Source: Takashimella koratensis
Taxonomy: Eukaryota > Basidiomycota > Tremellomycetes > Trichosporonales > Tetragoniomycetaceae
Assembly: GCA_003116875.1 (NCBI GenBank)
Contig: BCKT01000010.1
Location: 124,001-188,000 of the forward strand
Length of the DNA stretch: 64,000 nt
Direction: 5' to 3'
A model generated the notes under the pieces. The model had not been told where the DNA came from and did no database searches. It was given only the letters and a program-made list of their open reading frames with translations. A program made the translations under genes and the position numbers. Of this stretch, positions 32,801 to 45,600 are shown piece by piece (positions within the stretch are counted from its first letter, which is position 1; each line of letters begins with the position of its first letter).

Positions 32801-35800
32801 AACCCATCGCCGTGAATACCTTCTTCCTTGGCCATTACTCACACTTTGCCGCAATAGTCGTGACCAAAATGACCGAAAACGCGAGTAGCAAATAATTCTG
32901 TACCGTACACCTCGGGGTCTTTGTGAAATCCGTTTGACCGAGATAAAACGCGTTATTCAAACAAGTCATTGTCTGACTCGATTGAGTTTCCGACATGCCA
33001 GCGAGGATCGCGTCCATCTTGTTGGTGATGTCCTGACCCGAATTTTGCTGGAAGAGCGTGGTGAGGCTTGAATTGAGGAACGAGTAGTTGGGGAGGTCGG
33101 TCCCTGAGGATGAAGAGTAGTAGCTGACTGTGTAGATGTAGTCGCTAAGATCATAGACGTTGTTCTTGTAGATTGCCCAGTACCTTGTAAAGTCAGCACA
33201 GAACAAAGCAGAGGGCTACGCGGCATGCCACATTCCTCCTGTGTGCAAGTGGCACTCCATCACCCTTCACACGCCGAGCACACCGCCACTCACTTGCTCG
33301 TATCGTCCGCAGCCTGAGCTGCGATATCGCTCGTCTCCCACACAAAGTAACCTTTCCAGTACTCTTGCAAAGCTGGCTGTAGTGTGCTCGTATACCAATC
33401 GATCTTATCCAGTGCCGTCCCATTGATTGTCTGGAGAGGTCCCGACGTGTGGACAGCATACGAGAGGATGGGAGTAAAGTTGGCGCGCTGAAGAGAGAGG
33501 GAGGTATCGTTGACGAGACCGGGGCAGGCAATCGTCATAGGCATAGGAAAGTAGTCGGTAAGGTCCATCCCGGCGAATTCAAGCATGACATCCGCAGATG
33601 TCGTGTAGGACGAGAAATCGCTGTGCTGGCCTTTGTAGAAGGATGTGAACTGCGGCGAGGTATGTCGCAGTCGCGTCAGCAAAACTCTTGGCATTTTTGC
33701 TCATCGACTCATCTCCCCCTCCTACATCATCTCCGTCACGTAGTTCTTCCCTTCCCACTTCAGCGTCAATACACTCACATCATAAACCACTCCTCGAATA
33801 GCGGCATAATAATCGTTCGTCCCCGCATGAGTCGCAAGAGCATTCGTATTCCAAGCCCTATTGCTATCGGGACACAACAGTGCCCCGAATCCAACGATAT
33901 AAAACACGACGACTCCACACATGAAAGCGATCATGATACAGATTGCGAGTTTCTCTCTCCATGCCATGCGGACATCGGCGCGTTTCATCTTCCCCAGGTG
34001 GGTGAGAAGCCATGAGGGGACCCACCAGGTGAGCAACCACGTGACGCGGAGCCACCAACGTCGTTGAGGCGAAGTAGCGACCACTTGGGTCGTGCTCTTG
34101 TGACCTGCGTTGAGGCCCGTCTTCTCATGGACTATCATGCCGTCACCTCCTTCGCCAGCAGGGACCGTCCCAGCTGACCTCGTCTCGTCCAGATCGGCCT
34201 TGGACCAGGTCGGGTCGTCGTGGTATGGCTCGTAAGGGTGGCTGAACGGGGCCGGCGGGTATCCGTATGGGTCTTTTCGAAGGAGATTATCCGTGCTCTC
34301 CCCACCTGGTGTCATATCCATGTATCGACTTCCCCTCTGCCCTTCCTGAGCGAGCGGGTGCGGCGGTGGCGGCGGGGTATCCAGCACATCCTTGTGATCG
34401 TCATCACTCCCTAGGGTATCTTGGCCGCTTCCCCGCCTCGTCTCCACCGACCTCAATAGATCCTCTTGCTCCCTCCACGCCCTCCAACCCATCCAAACCA
34501 TCTCCCTCCCACACTCGTAATCGCTCCCGCGTGTCCACCCCCTGGCCGAGGCAAACTCAAACACCGCGTCCTCCCCCGCATCCCCCTGTCCAAGCGCGTG
34601 CCGCTGGACAAACTCGGTGATAGGAAGCGACGCGACGTAGTCCACTTGACGACGGACAATGAGGTCGGGGATACCCATCGCCCGGAGCTGGGAACGCACC
34701 AGCCGCTTGTCGAATGCGTTGGGGTAGCCCGAATCGTTGGGTCGGATACACGATACCGTCCAGAGTCGGGCGTCGTCAAAGGTCGAGAGGATCGTCGACA
34801 GTGTTGCATCGATCTGAGTGGTCACTGGCTGGGGAATGCATAGGTCGATCGGCCAGTCAACTGCATCCTCGTCCTCGTCGTCCTCTTCCTCTTCACGCCT
34901 TTCCTCCGTCGATGGCGCCAGCCTTCTAGGCCGCCTAAGAGGCGTCACCGATACTTGAGCCTGAACAACCACCGTGTCGTCGAGCGGGTGCGCCTCGGTG
35001 GCGAGCCCCGGTCCCGAAACAAGTTTCGCCACAAACGTCTCTGACGACGACCGAAGCAAAGTCACCAGCTGAGCATCAATCACGTCGCTCTCTTTGTCTG
35101 CAAAGTCCTCAGGCGCGTAGCTACACACTCCCGAGTGATGTGTAATCGCGAATGTCCTCTTGGGCGACGCGGCGGAGATCGGTGGGAAGGACAAGTGAGA
35201 GTCTCGTGCAAAGGGACCGAGCGCGGAGAGGACCGTGTCGAGCTTGACAATCTCACTCGTCTCTCCCTTGAGGGACTCGCTGCAGTCGGCCAGGACACCG
35301 ACCACACCTTGTGGCTGCGCCAGTGTCTGCGGCCCACGGAGAAGCTGTACGCATCCGTCAAAGTCGATAGTAACGTTGGGCAGCTTCAAACCATCCGCGA
35401 CCATTCGTGCCGACTCGGCGAGATCGTCATCGAACGCGCGGCGGAGGATATAGGACCGCACGAGCTCGTCGGCAAAGTTTGTGGTAAACTCCGGCAGCCC
35501 GTTTTGACCGGCGGCGTCGATAAGAGATCGGTGCTGGCTCAATCGGCTACCGCCTTCGAGTTCGGTACGTGATCGGAAGCCCGGCGTATCGAGCTGGACA
35601 ATGACGGTGTTTGGCGGGTCTGAAGGCTGAGGAGCGAGACGCTTGTTGGCCATCTCAACGACGAAAGAGAAGAGAATCGCGTAGAGGTCTCGCATGAGGA
35701 CATCACGCTGGGCACTCGCGCCCTCGGGATCAAGAACGATCGAGCACAATTCCCGCCTAACCCACATCGTGCGATTCGTCAACACGCGCTCGAGCTCGTC

Positions 35801-36835
35801 CGGCGAAACGCCCAGATGGCCCGCGACCTCGACCGTGAGGTGGGGCTCAGCGACGGTCGTGCCCCCCGTCACCGCTTGGCTGGGGATGAATGTAAGGTTG
35901 GAGAGAAGGAGAACCGCGACGAGGAGGCTGAGTGTCGACCGCGTGTGCTTCGGTTTGAACCCCAGCGACGCCAGCGCCGCACGGGTCTCACCCATTGCCG
36001 CAGTATCATCGGAGAACGGGCCACCCGGGAGTCTGTAGCACCCACTGGACGCAAGCAAGGCGTAAGCTCCCGGTTCGTCCAAGTTGAGCGCGTCGCGTTC
36101 TTCTCGGCTTGCACCAGCGAGCAGCTGGTAAAAGATATGAAAGGACCGTTCGTCGTGGTTGAGTCGGTTGAGGCGGGACTTGTCCAGACCCCAAGTGAGA
36201 AGTCGTGCGCCTGCCGGTGCGCCCGTCCGTGGATCAAAGTGGACCTCGAGCGCGCGTCCGTGGCCCGATGCAGATGGGTTGAGTGGGGATTTTGAGTTGC
36301 CAAATGCTTCGAGGAGAGAAATGGCGTGTTCAATGTTGTCCCCGATCCGACGCTGGTCTCGAGTTTGCGCAGAGAGTCGGATCAGCTGGGCGGTAAAGTG
36401 TTTGAACGCAGATGTCTTCCCTGAGCCCGTCACTCCTCTGTCTACATTAGTACTGGACAACAGATACGCTGATGGCCTCAAGACATACCGGTAGATGACC
36501 GCCTGGCTCTGACCGGTCCTCGTCGCTAGCAACCACACCCTCCCCGCGCTCTCATACACGCTCGCACCCAGGGCGTCTGCCTGTGCGCCCCCATCTGTTC
36601 GCCGAGTATCATCAACATAGCTCTGGGCCGTCCGGTCGTCGGAGCTACCAAGGGCACGGAGGGGGTTGACGTGGATGAGGTCAGTCCCGCTTGGTCCTAC
36701 ACGGGTGGTGGGGAATTCGGCGCGGGATCGAGACTGAAGGAGAGCAGCGATGGTGTCGTCGGTAGGGTAGATGCGGCGCGGGCCCAAGGTCGTGGTAAGA
36801 TCGGTCAGGCAGGAGGTGGACGCCGGGATGGACAT
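29809..36835 (-). CDS. Chitin synthase with N-terminal myosin motor-like domain (class V type)
   Basis: This polytopic enzyme polymerises UDP-GlcNAc into cell-wall chitin. Thirteen exons join in frame to 2,024 residues: 36835..36489, 36437..33740, 33649..33294, 33183..32843, 32739..32385, 32315..32096, 32007..31435, 31361..31338, 31268..31179, 31094..31030, 30979..30905, 30824..30733 and 30647..29809. Domains in order are a myosin motor-like region (about 1-800; P-loop GVTGSGKT only after splicing intron 1; SFHIFYQLL), membrane segments near 965-990, cytochrome b5-like segments ([11 protein letters not shown]), the catalytic domain ([42 protein letters not shown] at 1589-1593), further membrane helices, [13 protein letters not shown], a disordered region and a C-terminal DEK_C domain. 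All catalytic motifs are intact. The motor is divergent and may not be an active motor. Confidence 0.95.
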
Positions 36836-38287
36836 GGTTGCGGGGGGAAGGGGGGGGGAGGGGTGGGTGAGGAAGGAATGATAGGTGGGTGTGGGACGAA
36901 GGACGACGTTGACCGATCAGTATACGGTGTGTTCGGCGTTGTTGGGGATCCGGTCGTCTGGTGTTGATGCAGCGATGTTGGGTCTAAAAATTCGTAATGA
37001 ATTGAGAGAAGCGCAAGTGGAGCGGTGGATGCCGAGCTACTGCCGATGGCCCAAGTAACGAGTGTCAAGTGTCGAGCAGTCGATCAGCTGAGCAGTGAGA
37101 GCAAGCGATGATGCAGATGCTATAGCGAAGAGATCGATGCGAGCGAGAGTGGAGAAAGGAGAATGGGCGAAGAGCAAAGGGGAAAGGAACACCGCCTGGG
37201 TGCTGGTTGCGTCGTGTTGGCTTGGGTCGATTGCTACGCCGTCCAGCCGGGCCTGGCCAGTCGAGACTGGTATTTGGTGCTTGGTGAGACTGAAACTGGC
37301 CGGGGGTTGTTCGGTTGAGCAGGGGAAGAGGTTGGTCGTGCAGGCACAACAGGAGAATAGTGCTTTGTCTGCTCCTAGGAGGGGTCGAGCATGGGTAGAG
37401 AAAGAGGTGGGCGAGGTAGAGTGTGAAGAGGAGGGTTGAGGAAATTGGAGAATTTCAGCAGGGCGTGGGAAGGGAGCCAAAGGACCCAAGGAGGTAAGAC
37501 GAGTGGGACGACGAAAGGGATACTCGGTCGTTGACGAGTAAGTTGTGGTGAGCGTGCGTATGGGTCTTGTATGTATGTTTAGACTAGAGTCCGCCCTCGC
37601 CTTGGCCTGATCGCCCCTCGGCTGGCTGGCAACAACGTTGTTCCCCTCCCTCCCTCCCTCCCTCCCTCCCTCCCCCTAGGAGCTGTGCTACCTCCGCTCT
37701 TTCCGCCCCCGAATAACCGCCCGTACGCCCGCACCTGTGCTAGTGCTGTCTAAATCGTCCACCCGTTTAGGGCATTGTAAGGTGTCGCACGTTTCAGGGT
37801 GGGGGCAGGGTGGAGGGTGGGGCACAGGGCAACCCGTTTCATCCCTCCACCCGCTTCAAGCAAACCCAGTCTTCCCTCATGTAGGCATAGGCTATCACAT
37901 CCAGCGATCAACAACGAAATGTGCATGTCAACCTTCATCTGACTTGGGACATGCTCTCGTCGCCATAGAGCAGGCAAGAAGGTGCGCTCTATGGCTGGAG
38001 ATACGGCAACCCGCTGCCTAGTAAGGGCAACGGAAGAAGATCTCGATCAACGACTCGATTTATTTCGTCTAGAAAATTCCCTTGATGCATGGCGCATGGT
38101 TCGACGAGTGGCAGTGCGCTTAGTAGCCCCGTCAGCGTCTCTCACGTCCAACATCATGGTCCATGACCAACACGAAGCGTTCTAGGGCTTTCTCTCTCAA
38201 TGCACGACTCACTCAACCCTCTTCGATCTTTCCCACTCCTTCAACCGTCTCCTCCTCACATCTTTCTACCTAGGTCCCAACCCAACC
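36836..38287. other. Long intergenic region, divergent promoters of chitin synthase and oxidase
   Basis: 1,452 bases with no gene I can support. Short frames (for example 37037..37489 minus) have no domain and no splice partners. A CCCT tandem repeat lies at 37643..37676. Its length would suit a heavily regulated chitin synthase promoter. Confidence 0.45.
37643..37676. repeat. CCCT tetranucleotide repeat
   Basis: About eight copies of CCCT/CTCC with slight irregularity at the ends, in the chitin synthase upstream region. Confidence 0.8.
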
Positions 38288-40049
38288 ATGTCCACCTCCC
38301 TCCGTTCCGCATTGATTGTCGGTGCAGGCGAGTTTGGCGCATCCACTGCCGTTTCCCTTTTGAAAGCAGGTGGCTACTCGATTCGTATCCTCGATCGCGC
38401 AACCAGTTTACCTGCCCCCGATGCCGAATCTTGCGATATCAATAAGATTGTTCGATTCGACTATGATGATTTGGACTATTGTCAACTTGCCAGACAAGCC
38501 ATGGACGAATGGAACAAGGACGAATGGAAGCGGTTTTATCACAAGTGTGTACACTCAGATCCTCTTCTTGACGCGGTGAAAGGTCTACTTGGGCTACAGA
38601 GGAAGAAGACGAAAATTGCTGATGGATCGCAGCACCGGCTGTGTTGTCCGAGGCGCAATTGGTCCTGGTTATGCCATGGAAAATGTTATGGCTTCGTTTC
38701 GTAACGCTCAAGCACAAGAACCAAATGTTCGACTCCTATCCACTCCCTCCGAGATCAGCGCCCAACTCTCTCCTTCTTCTTCTGTCCCACTCACACCTCC
38801 GCATACCGACGAGCGGGCCTATTTCAATCCCGTCGGTGGTTGGGTCCACGCTTCCGCCGCCATGAACCACCTGTACGAGACTATCCAAGAGCTCGGGGGC
38901 GACATCCATCTTGCCGCCGAGATGGAAACCCTGATTACCAACGAACAAGGGGTAGTCCTTGGAGTGAGGTGTAAAGACGGGCGCGAATTTACCGCGGACC
39001 AAACGATTCTTGCATTCGGGTCATGGATGGGAGCGCACCGGTCATTGAAAGGGTTACTCCCAGAAGGGCTAGTCACCGCAACGGGACAAGTCGTTGCTGG
39101 TATTCAGCTAAGCAAAGAGGACGCAAAGAGGTACAGTGATATCCCGATCATCATGCAGTTCAACGAGTCGGGTTTCTACATGTTTCCTGTGAGTTTCACA
39201 AGACGGTAAGATCTTACTCCTTGTAGTCATGAGGAAGTTGGCGCCTTTGCTGATAGCTACAGCCCAACCAAGACGGTCTCATCAAGTTTGCTCGTGATGC
39301 TCCAGGATACCTCTCTGACTCAGGAGTACCTCGCACCTCTACCGACCCATCTGCCGTCACTTACTCTGAGCGAAACCAAGTAGGTACGTACAACATAGAC
39401 ACCTCACAAACGAAGCTTGCCGTCACACGCTTACACGCGCGCAACAACTAGGCTGGATCCCTTCAGAGTCTGTGAAAGAGCTTCGCAAACAACTATCGAT
39501 GAATTACCCCCAGCTCGCTCAGAGTAAGTACGAGTGCAGCAACCTCATATTCTACTCGGTTCGCGTCTGTTGAAATCAATCATACCGTTCACAACTGTCC
39601 CGATGATCACCATCCACACCGCTCATGTTCACAGGACCTATCGCATTTACTCGAATGTGTTGGTACGCCGATGTCATTGGAGGCGACTTTGTGATCGATT
39701 TTTCCCCTACGCAACCTTCTCTCCTGTTGGCGACTGGCGGTTCCGGTCACGCGTTCAAAGTACATCCCTTCTTTTCCCTCTATTTGTGACCAAGTTCTCA
39801 GTAGAACTACAATGTTTTTATCTACGTTACTCTCCTTTCTTATCGCTGACTCTCAATTGCCAGTTCCTCCCTATCATGGGCGACCTCATTCGATCTCGAC
39901 TGGAGGGTACCTTGCCCGCTCACCTGGTTCACAAATGGCGTCTTCGGCCTAGCGGGGATACCGCCTCTCACAAAGTCAGCCATGCCCGTCGCCCTCTTGA
40001 CCTCGGCGCGCTCGCCACCAATGCCGAGCTTTCTTTCGAGGAACAGTAA
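38288..40049 (+). CDS. FAD-dependent amine oxidase, fructosyl-amine/saccharopine oxidase-like, copy 1
   Basis: Six exons, 38288..38544, 38633..39188, 39263..39383, 39452..39523, 39635..39759 and 39864..40049, give 438 residues. The N-terminus has the FAD-binding site ALIVGAGEFGASTAVSLL (residues 8-25), and the region FTRMCWYADVIGGDFVIDF carries the Cys that in fructosyl-amine oxidases bonds the flavin covalently. It is followed by LLLATGGSGHAFKFLPIMG, the family end motif. This places it in the monomeric sarcosine oxidase / Amadoriase / pipecolate-saccharopine oxidase group, making hydrogen peroxide. The substrate is unknown. There is no peroxisomal SKL at the end (EEQ). A tandem paralogue follows at 40511. 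Confidence 0.88.
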
Positions 40050-40510
40050 CAATAAAACACGTAACACGTATTTACAAGTATGGTCTCACACATATAAAAC
40101 ATGAATGCTTGTTTCTCCACAGAAATCGACCATTGGACTTGAGCACCAAAGACAAAGACAAATGCTGTATTGTGCATACAATACTTTGTTGTCTGTTTGG
40201 CACCTGACACCAGTACTCGCAAGGTGTTGCCCGCAAGGTACGCATGTATCAATAGCGTCCCCACACCTGACTCCTGTCGCTTGAAGTGGCCGATGACGCT
40301 TTGTTCACACACGTTTGCTTGACCTCTACCTTTGAGTACTCGGAGTGTCCTTTGAAAGTAGCACCTTTCATCACGCACCGCTTTTTGTCTTCCCATCACA
40401 CCATCAACTCACTCGCTTTGACTTGTTCTCCTCTCTTTTTTTCTCATACACACTCCTCTCTCTTTTCTCTTTTCTCTTTATCTTTCTCTTTTCTCATGTT
40501 GATCAAGACC
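40050..40510. other. Intergenic between tandem oxidases
   Basis: 461 bases with no gene. A pyrimidine-rich leader (TTTCTCTTTTC type, 40430..40495) precedes the second oxidase. An earlier in-frame ATG at 40496 would add five residues (MLIKT) to it; I prefer 40511 by comparison with copy 1. Confidence 0.4.
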
Positions 40511-42281
40511 ATGTCGGCCCTCAAATCCATCCTCATCGTCGGCGCTGGTGAATTTGGCGCATCTACCGCCGTTTCACTTCTCAAGACTGGTCGATACACT
40601 GTTCGGATCCTTGATCGCTCTTCGACCTTGCCCTCGCCTGATGCCGAGTCGTGCGATATCAACAAGATTCTTCGGTTCGACTATGATGATGTCGATTACT
40701 GTCGACTTGCCAAGGAGGCAATCGGGGAGTGGAAGAAAGATGAGTGGAAGGGGATATACCACAAGTACGTCGTTTTAAGATTCAATCTTGCCTTGAGATT
40801 GATTGAGGATTGTTGTGTATGAGTAGAGTCGATAAGCTGACTACGTAGCTCGGGCGTTCTTGTTCGAGGAGCTGATGCTCCCGACTTTGCCAAAGACAGG
40901 ATCCTCACAACATGGCGCAACGTACAAGCCCACGAACCATCCATTCGCTTCCTCACCAACCCATCCGAAATCACTTCCCACCTCTCCCCTCTCTCTTCAA
41001 CCCCCACGACTCCTCCGAACCTTACTGAGCGGGCGTACCTGAACCATGTTGGAGGCTGGGCGCATGCCTCTGCGGCAGTGGAGAAGCTTTACCGCGACAT
41101 TCGCCAATTGGGCGGGGAAATCACTCCAGCTGCTGAGATGGAAGATCTGTTGTTTACACCTCAAGGGGACCTGCGTGGGGTCAGGTGTAAAGACGGTCGA
41201 GAGTTTGGAGCCGATAAGACAATCTTGGCCTTTGGATCGTGGATGGCGGCCCACCCGGCACTCAAGGGTATGTTACCTGACGGGTTGGTCACGGCGACGG
41301 GTCAGGTCGTTGCGGGAATTCAACTCAACGAAGAGGATGCAAAGAGGTATGCCGATATACCCGTGGTGATGCACTTTAACGGATCGAGTACTATTCGTTC
41401 CCGGTGAGTTCTTTGATACAAGTAGAGAACTAGTCCACGCGGCCAAACGGAGACCAGGTCGACGATCAGGAGCCATTTGTTAACTGTCGATAGCCTAACA
41501 AAGACGGGATGGTCAAATTCGCTATCCACGGTGCAGGTTACCTCTCCGATACTGGCGTCCCTCGCACCTCGACCGACCCCGAGGCTATCACTTACATTGA
41601 GCAGAACCAAGTCGGTTCGTCATCACCTTTGCGGCGAAAGAAAAGTATTTCACTAAAACCAATGTAAACGACAGGCTGGATCCCATCGGAATCGTTGAAA
41701 TCGTTGCGTAAACAATTAACTCTTGATTATCCTGACCTCGCGAACCGTAAGTACGAGTACTACTCGTATCATCCTTCTCCCAACTGTCGCGCCTTGTCAA
41801 GTTTGACATTTTAAGTACTACACCAGGTCCGATCGCGTTCACCCGGATGTGTTGGTACGCCGACGTCGTTGATGGGGATTGGGTGATCGACTATTCCCCT
41901 AACCACCCTTCGTTGCTCTTGGCGACTGGTGGGTCCGGCCATGCTTTCACGGTACGTCTTCCATCTTGTCTCTTGCCTTTTACCTCTACCTTTTACTTTT
42001 TCCCTCTTCCTTCTTCCCTCTTGGTTCTTACCTCTAATCACCGGCTAATTACTCTTCTTTCCTCTCTCGACTGGTCCCACTACCCTTAGTTCTTACCAAT
42101 CATCGGTAACTTGATCCAATCTCGACTCGAAGGTACTCTCGACTCACATTTATCCCACAAATGGCGATTACGTGATTCGACTTTTGGCCAAGCGGATACA
42201 TCCAAGATAGGAATGACTCGTCGACCTCTTGACCTCGGCGAACTCGCAACGCACGCCGAGCTAGCCAATGAGCACGAGTAA
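40511..42281 (+). pseudogene. FAD-dependent amine oxidase copy 2, one-base frameshift
   Basis: The exon plan matches copy 1: 40511..40764, 40849..41403, 41494..41614, 41675..41746, 41827..41951 and 42090..42281. Exons 3, 4 and 5 have the same lengths (121, 72 and 125 nt) in both. Exon 2 is 555 nt here against 556 in copy 1, so the frame breaks. The missing base lies at about 41387..41389, where copy 1 reads the codons for ESGFYMFP and this copy has one base fewer before YYSFP. Before the break, motifs ILIVGAGEFGASTAVSLL and GVRCKDGREF are intact; after it, FTRMCWYADVVDGDWVIDY and GGSGHAFT are intact in their own frame. No other damage is seen, so this is a very young pseudogene or a sequencing error. 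Confidence 0.7.
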
Positions 42282-42606
42282 GCGCCAAGAAGCAGAGTTA
42301 GCCCTCGTGATCAATATGTTCTTCTATGTGATATAGAAACGTCGAATGCAAGCTTGTCAGTGTTGATCCTCGGTATGCAACAAGAGACCACCTGGTCGTA
42401 TAATGCATTTTGACTTCTATATCTCGCCTACAGAAAACTATCCAGCTCACTTACACTCTCCCTACTCACAAGAAACTCACAAGGGTATCCTATCCCCAGC
42501 AACTCCTCTCCGCATGCACACCACAGCTCACAAGCCACACTCTTCTTCCCCTCGCCCTCGCCCGCCTCCCTGGCTCTTCCACTTTCCCTCGCCCCTCTGG
42601 TAGTGG
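42282..42606. other. Intergenic, convergent ends
   Basis: About 325 bases between the oxidase copy 2 stop and the stop of the Barentsz-like gene on the other strand. No gene or clear terminator hairpin is seen. Confidence 0.35.
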
Positions 42607-45600
42607 TCAAAACGGATACGAGACTGAATGTCCACCTGCTGATCCACCTGCGGGTCCATCTGCGGGTCCACCTGCCGGTCCACCTGCCACTGTTTCGTCA
42701 TCGTACCAGCTCCCATGCTGTATTCCTTCCACATACCCCATCTCCAGTCCACCCTCTTGACCCAGTCCTTCCATCCTACTAATCTCATTCATTCCACCTA
42801 TCCCACTCGTTCCATCCGTCCCGCTCATCCCGGCCATTCCGCCGACTCCACCACCAACCCCACCTGTCAACGCGTCCATCCCTTCCATCCCTTCCATCCC
42901 CAATCCCTGTCCTTCAAAGTGATTATAATACCCAACTCCCTCTTCACCTTGACTCTTCCCCTGCGCCCGCCCGACTCCAAGGTCACTCGGTGTCCCAGGC
43001 GCGCGGATCGAGACTTTTCTCCCTGATTGGGCAGGTACGAAAAACTCTCCTCCCGCTCTTGTCCCACCTTGCGGCACGATCCCAGGCTGTACTGGACCCG
43101 GCGATCCCACGGGCACGCCAGGCACGCTGGGCACGCCAGAGACACTGGAGCGGTACGGGTTCCCTCCTACTGGTGAGGACGTCACGGGCATCTGTACAGG
43201 AGTGTACGGCGGCCCCGTTGTGCCGGAGACGTAATGGTCTTCTCCAAGTGGTGAGTGCCCGACGGGGATGTATACCGCGTCGTAGGGTGATCCAGTTCGC
43301 TGAACATTGAGCCCGTTGAATCCGGTGGTCGCGTTGAACCCGTGGTGTCCATGATGCCCGTATTGCGCGTGATGCCCGTGTTGCGCGTGATGGGCTCCCA
43401 GCCCCAAGGCTTGGACATGTGGGTGTCCGATCTGAGGGCCGGAATAGTACCCCGACGACTGTGGATGAGGAAGATGAGGTTGTTGAGGCTGGACGAAAGG
43501 CGGTGGGCCTTGGCGTTGGCCGGACCCAGGGCCGTAGGGTTGGGAAGCGGGCTGGAAGGACGGATCGGGAGTGAAAGACAGAGGTTGGTGATGGATAGCC
43601 TGCATACTCTGCATGGTCTGCACCGACTGAACCTGCGTGTTTTGCGCCCCCTGCGAGCGTTGAGCGTGTTGAAGGTGCGGCTGGTGCGGTTGGTGTGAAT
43701 GGTGAGGCGGACGCATCGGAGACGAGTTGACATGTGACGCGCTGGGTCCTGGACCGTTGATCGGGTAGAACTCGGTATGACCGTGGCTGGCTGGGTACGC
43801 ATGTGGGTTTCGTCCCCGGCCAGCTTGGCCTGATCCGAACCCACGACTGCGGGTACCAGAGTACGAAGCAGGGTGACGGTCAAGGTGAGTAGGTTGTTCG
43901 CCATAGTGAGCGAGACTTTCACCAGGCTGAAGCGGAGCAGCGGTTCGTCGGTTGTCGTTCATCACTGGAGGTGATGTCGTCGGAACTGCTGTCTGTGATG
44001 TTGACGGTGCTGGGATTGTTGTCGACGCCATAGTCACTACCGGCTCCATCCGTTCTCCACCAGGCAAGCGAACGGTTACCCCTCCCTCAGCGACTTGCTG
44101 CAACAACTCCTCAGCACTCGGTTGAGTCGTCGCGTACATATCTGCATCCTCATTCCCATCTTTCCCAACTTTCCCATCCTCCCCACTCCCACTGCGCACA
44201 AGCCCCAACGCGTCGAGTCGGGATACACGGACAGGGCTCGGTTCGGGTGTCGGTAACGGTGTAGATTTTGAAACTACCGCTCGATGTCCAATTTTCCCCG
44301 TCGTCGAGGATGGAGTGATGGGTCCAGTGGTACCGCTGTTGGTCATGGCGGTCGAGGTCTGGATAGCGTTCGATACAGATTGGTATAACTCGCCGGGGAC
44401 TTGAGTGAACGGCGGTTGATGCACTTGGAATGGGTGATGGCCGCCACCACCTCGACCCGGTCGCCCTCCCCTCCCGCCTCGTACCGCACTTTGACCACGC
44501 CCAGACTTGAACGCCTCTTCAGTCTTGACCATCTCCGCGAACCCTTCATGTCCCCACCTTCCTGTTTTTGATCTCGTGTGGCCGGTAAAAGGTGGGTGAG
44601 GTGCTTGACTAGGTGTCGAGGGGGTATCAGCGTTACCAGACCCGTCGTGGCCTGCCATTCGGTCGAGGTGAGAGTCAGTCGTGGGTCGCGGGGAGGTGAT
44701 ACTTCCATCCTCGGTAGGATGACCAGTGATTTTGTCGGTGTCCGATACCTCGTGATTATCGGAGCTCTCGGGTCCACCTTGTTTGGGGAGTTCGCAATCA
44801 GCCCTGGGCCCCGCGCGCGCCACCCCTGCTGCTCGCTCATGCTCTTGAGCCCTCGCTTGAGCCCTCGCCATCTGTGCAGCTTCCAACTCCATCTCGAGCT
44901 TGTCCATCTCCAAGACCTTGGGCCTGGTTCGATCGCCCCGACCACCGCGGTCCTGTCGGTCTTTGGAGATCCGATCGCGCTGATCGGAGGGTATTGGTAA
45001 AGCCGTTTTACCAGCGGTTCCTTGGCCTGTACTTGCCGAGTCTCGTCCATACCCTGGCTCTTCCCCGAAAGTACCCTTCCCTCTCCCTCTTCCCGACCCT
45101 CTTCCCCTTCCCGACCCTCTGCCCCTTCCCCTATCCCAACGGCCACTACTACCTTCGGCAACTCCTCCTGCTTCTCCTTCATCCACGCCCCCACCTTCCT
45201 CAAGCCTGGTATCGTGAGTCCAGAACTGGCCGACCCGGGGTACGGATTTCGGGTCGAGATCGGGTATGGAATCGAGCCCGCCACGACCGCCACGACCTCC
45301 ACGGCCCGCATGACCACCACGAGCGCCGCGGGAGGGTGAGGAAAAGTGAGAAGAGGACACGGAGATTTGGCGGTTGTTTGTGGGGTTCGAAGCGGCGCCA
45401 CCCTGATCATCCAAAGTGAGAGCAGAAGTCGACGCGAGAAGCGTGTCGTCGGCGTCCTAACAAACAGTCAGCACAAGCCCCTACCAAACAGCCCTACTAC
45501 GCGACTTACTTGGACAGTTTTCGCACCAGGAGAGGGCCCGTTAACTCCCTTCTTGCCCTCTTTCGCCAACTTTGGCTTCTTCTTGATCGCCTCTTTCCTC

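Noticed and set aside
33760..33780. 21-nt GTGAGT...AAG segment in chitin synthase exon 2 as an intron
   Set aside because: It is shorter than any intron supported here and reading through keeps the frame, so I left it as coding.
37037..37489. 150-codon minus-strand frame upstream of the chitin synthase
   Set aside because: No recognisable domain or splicing extension; likely chance in leader DNA.
42715..45419. Several long frames on both strands across the Barentsz-like gene (for example 44343..45410, 43182..43922, 44874..45419)
   Set aside because: They are caused by GC-rich low-complexity coding repeats; the frame with the Btz motif and an acceptable exon junction is 42607..46130.
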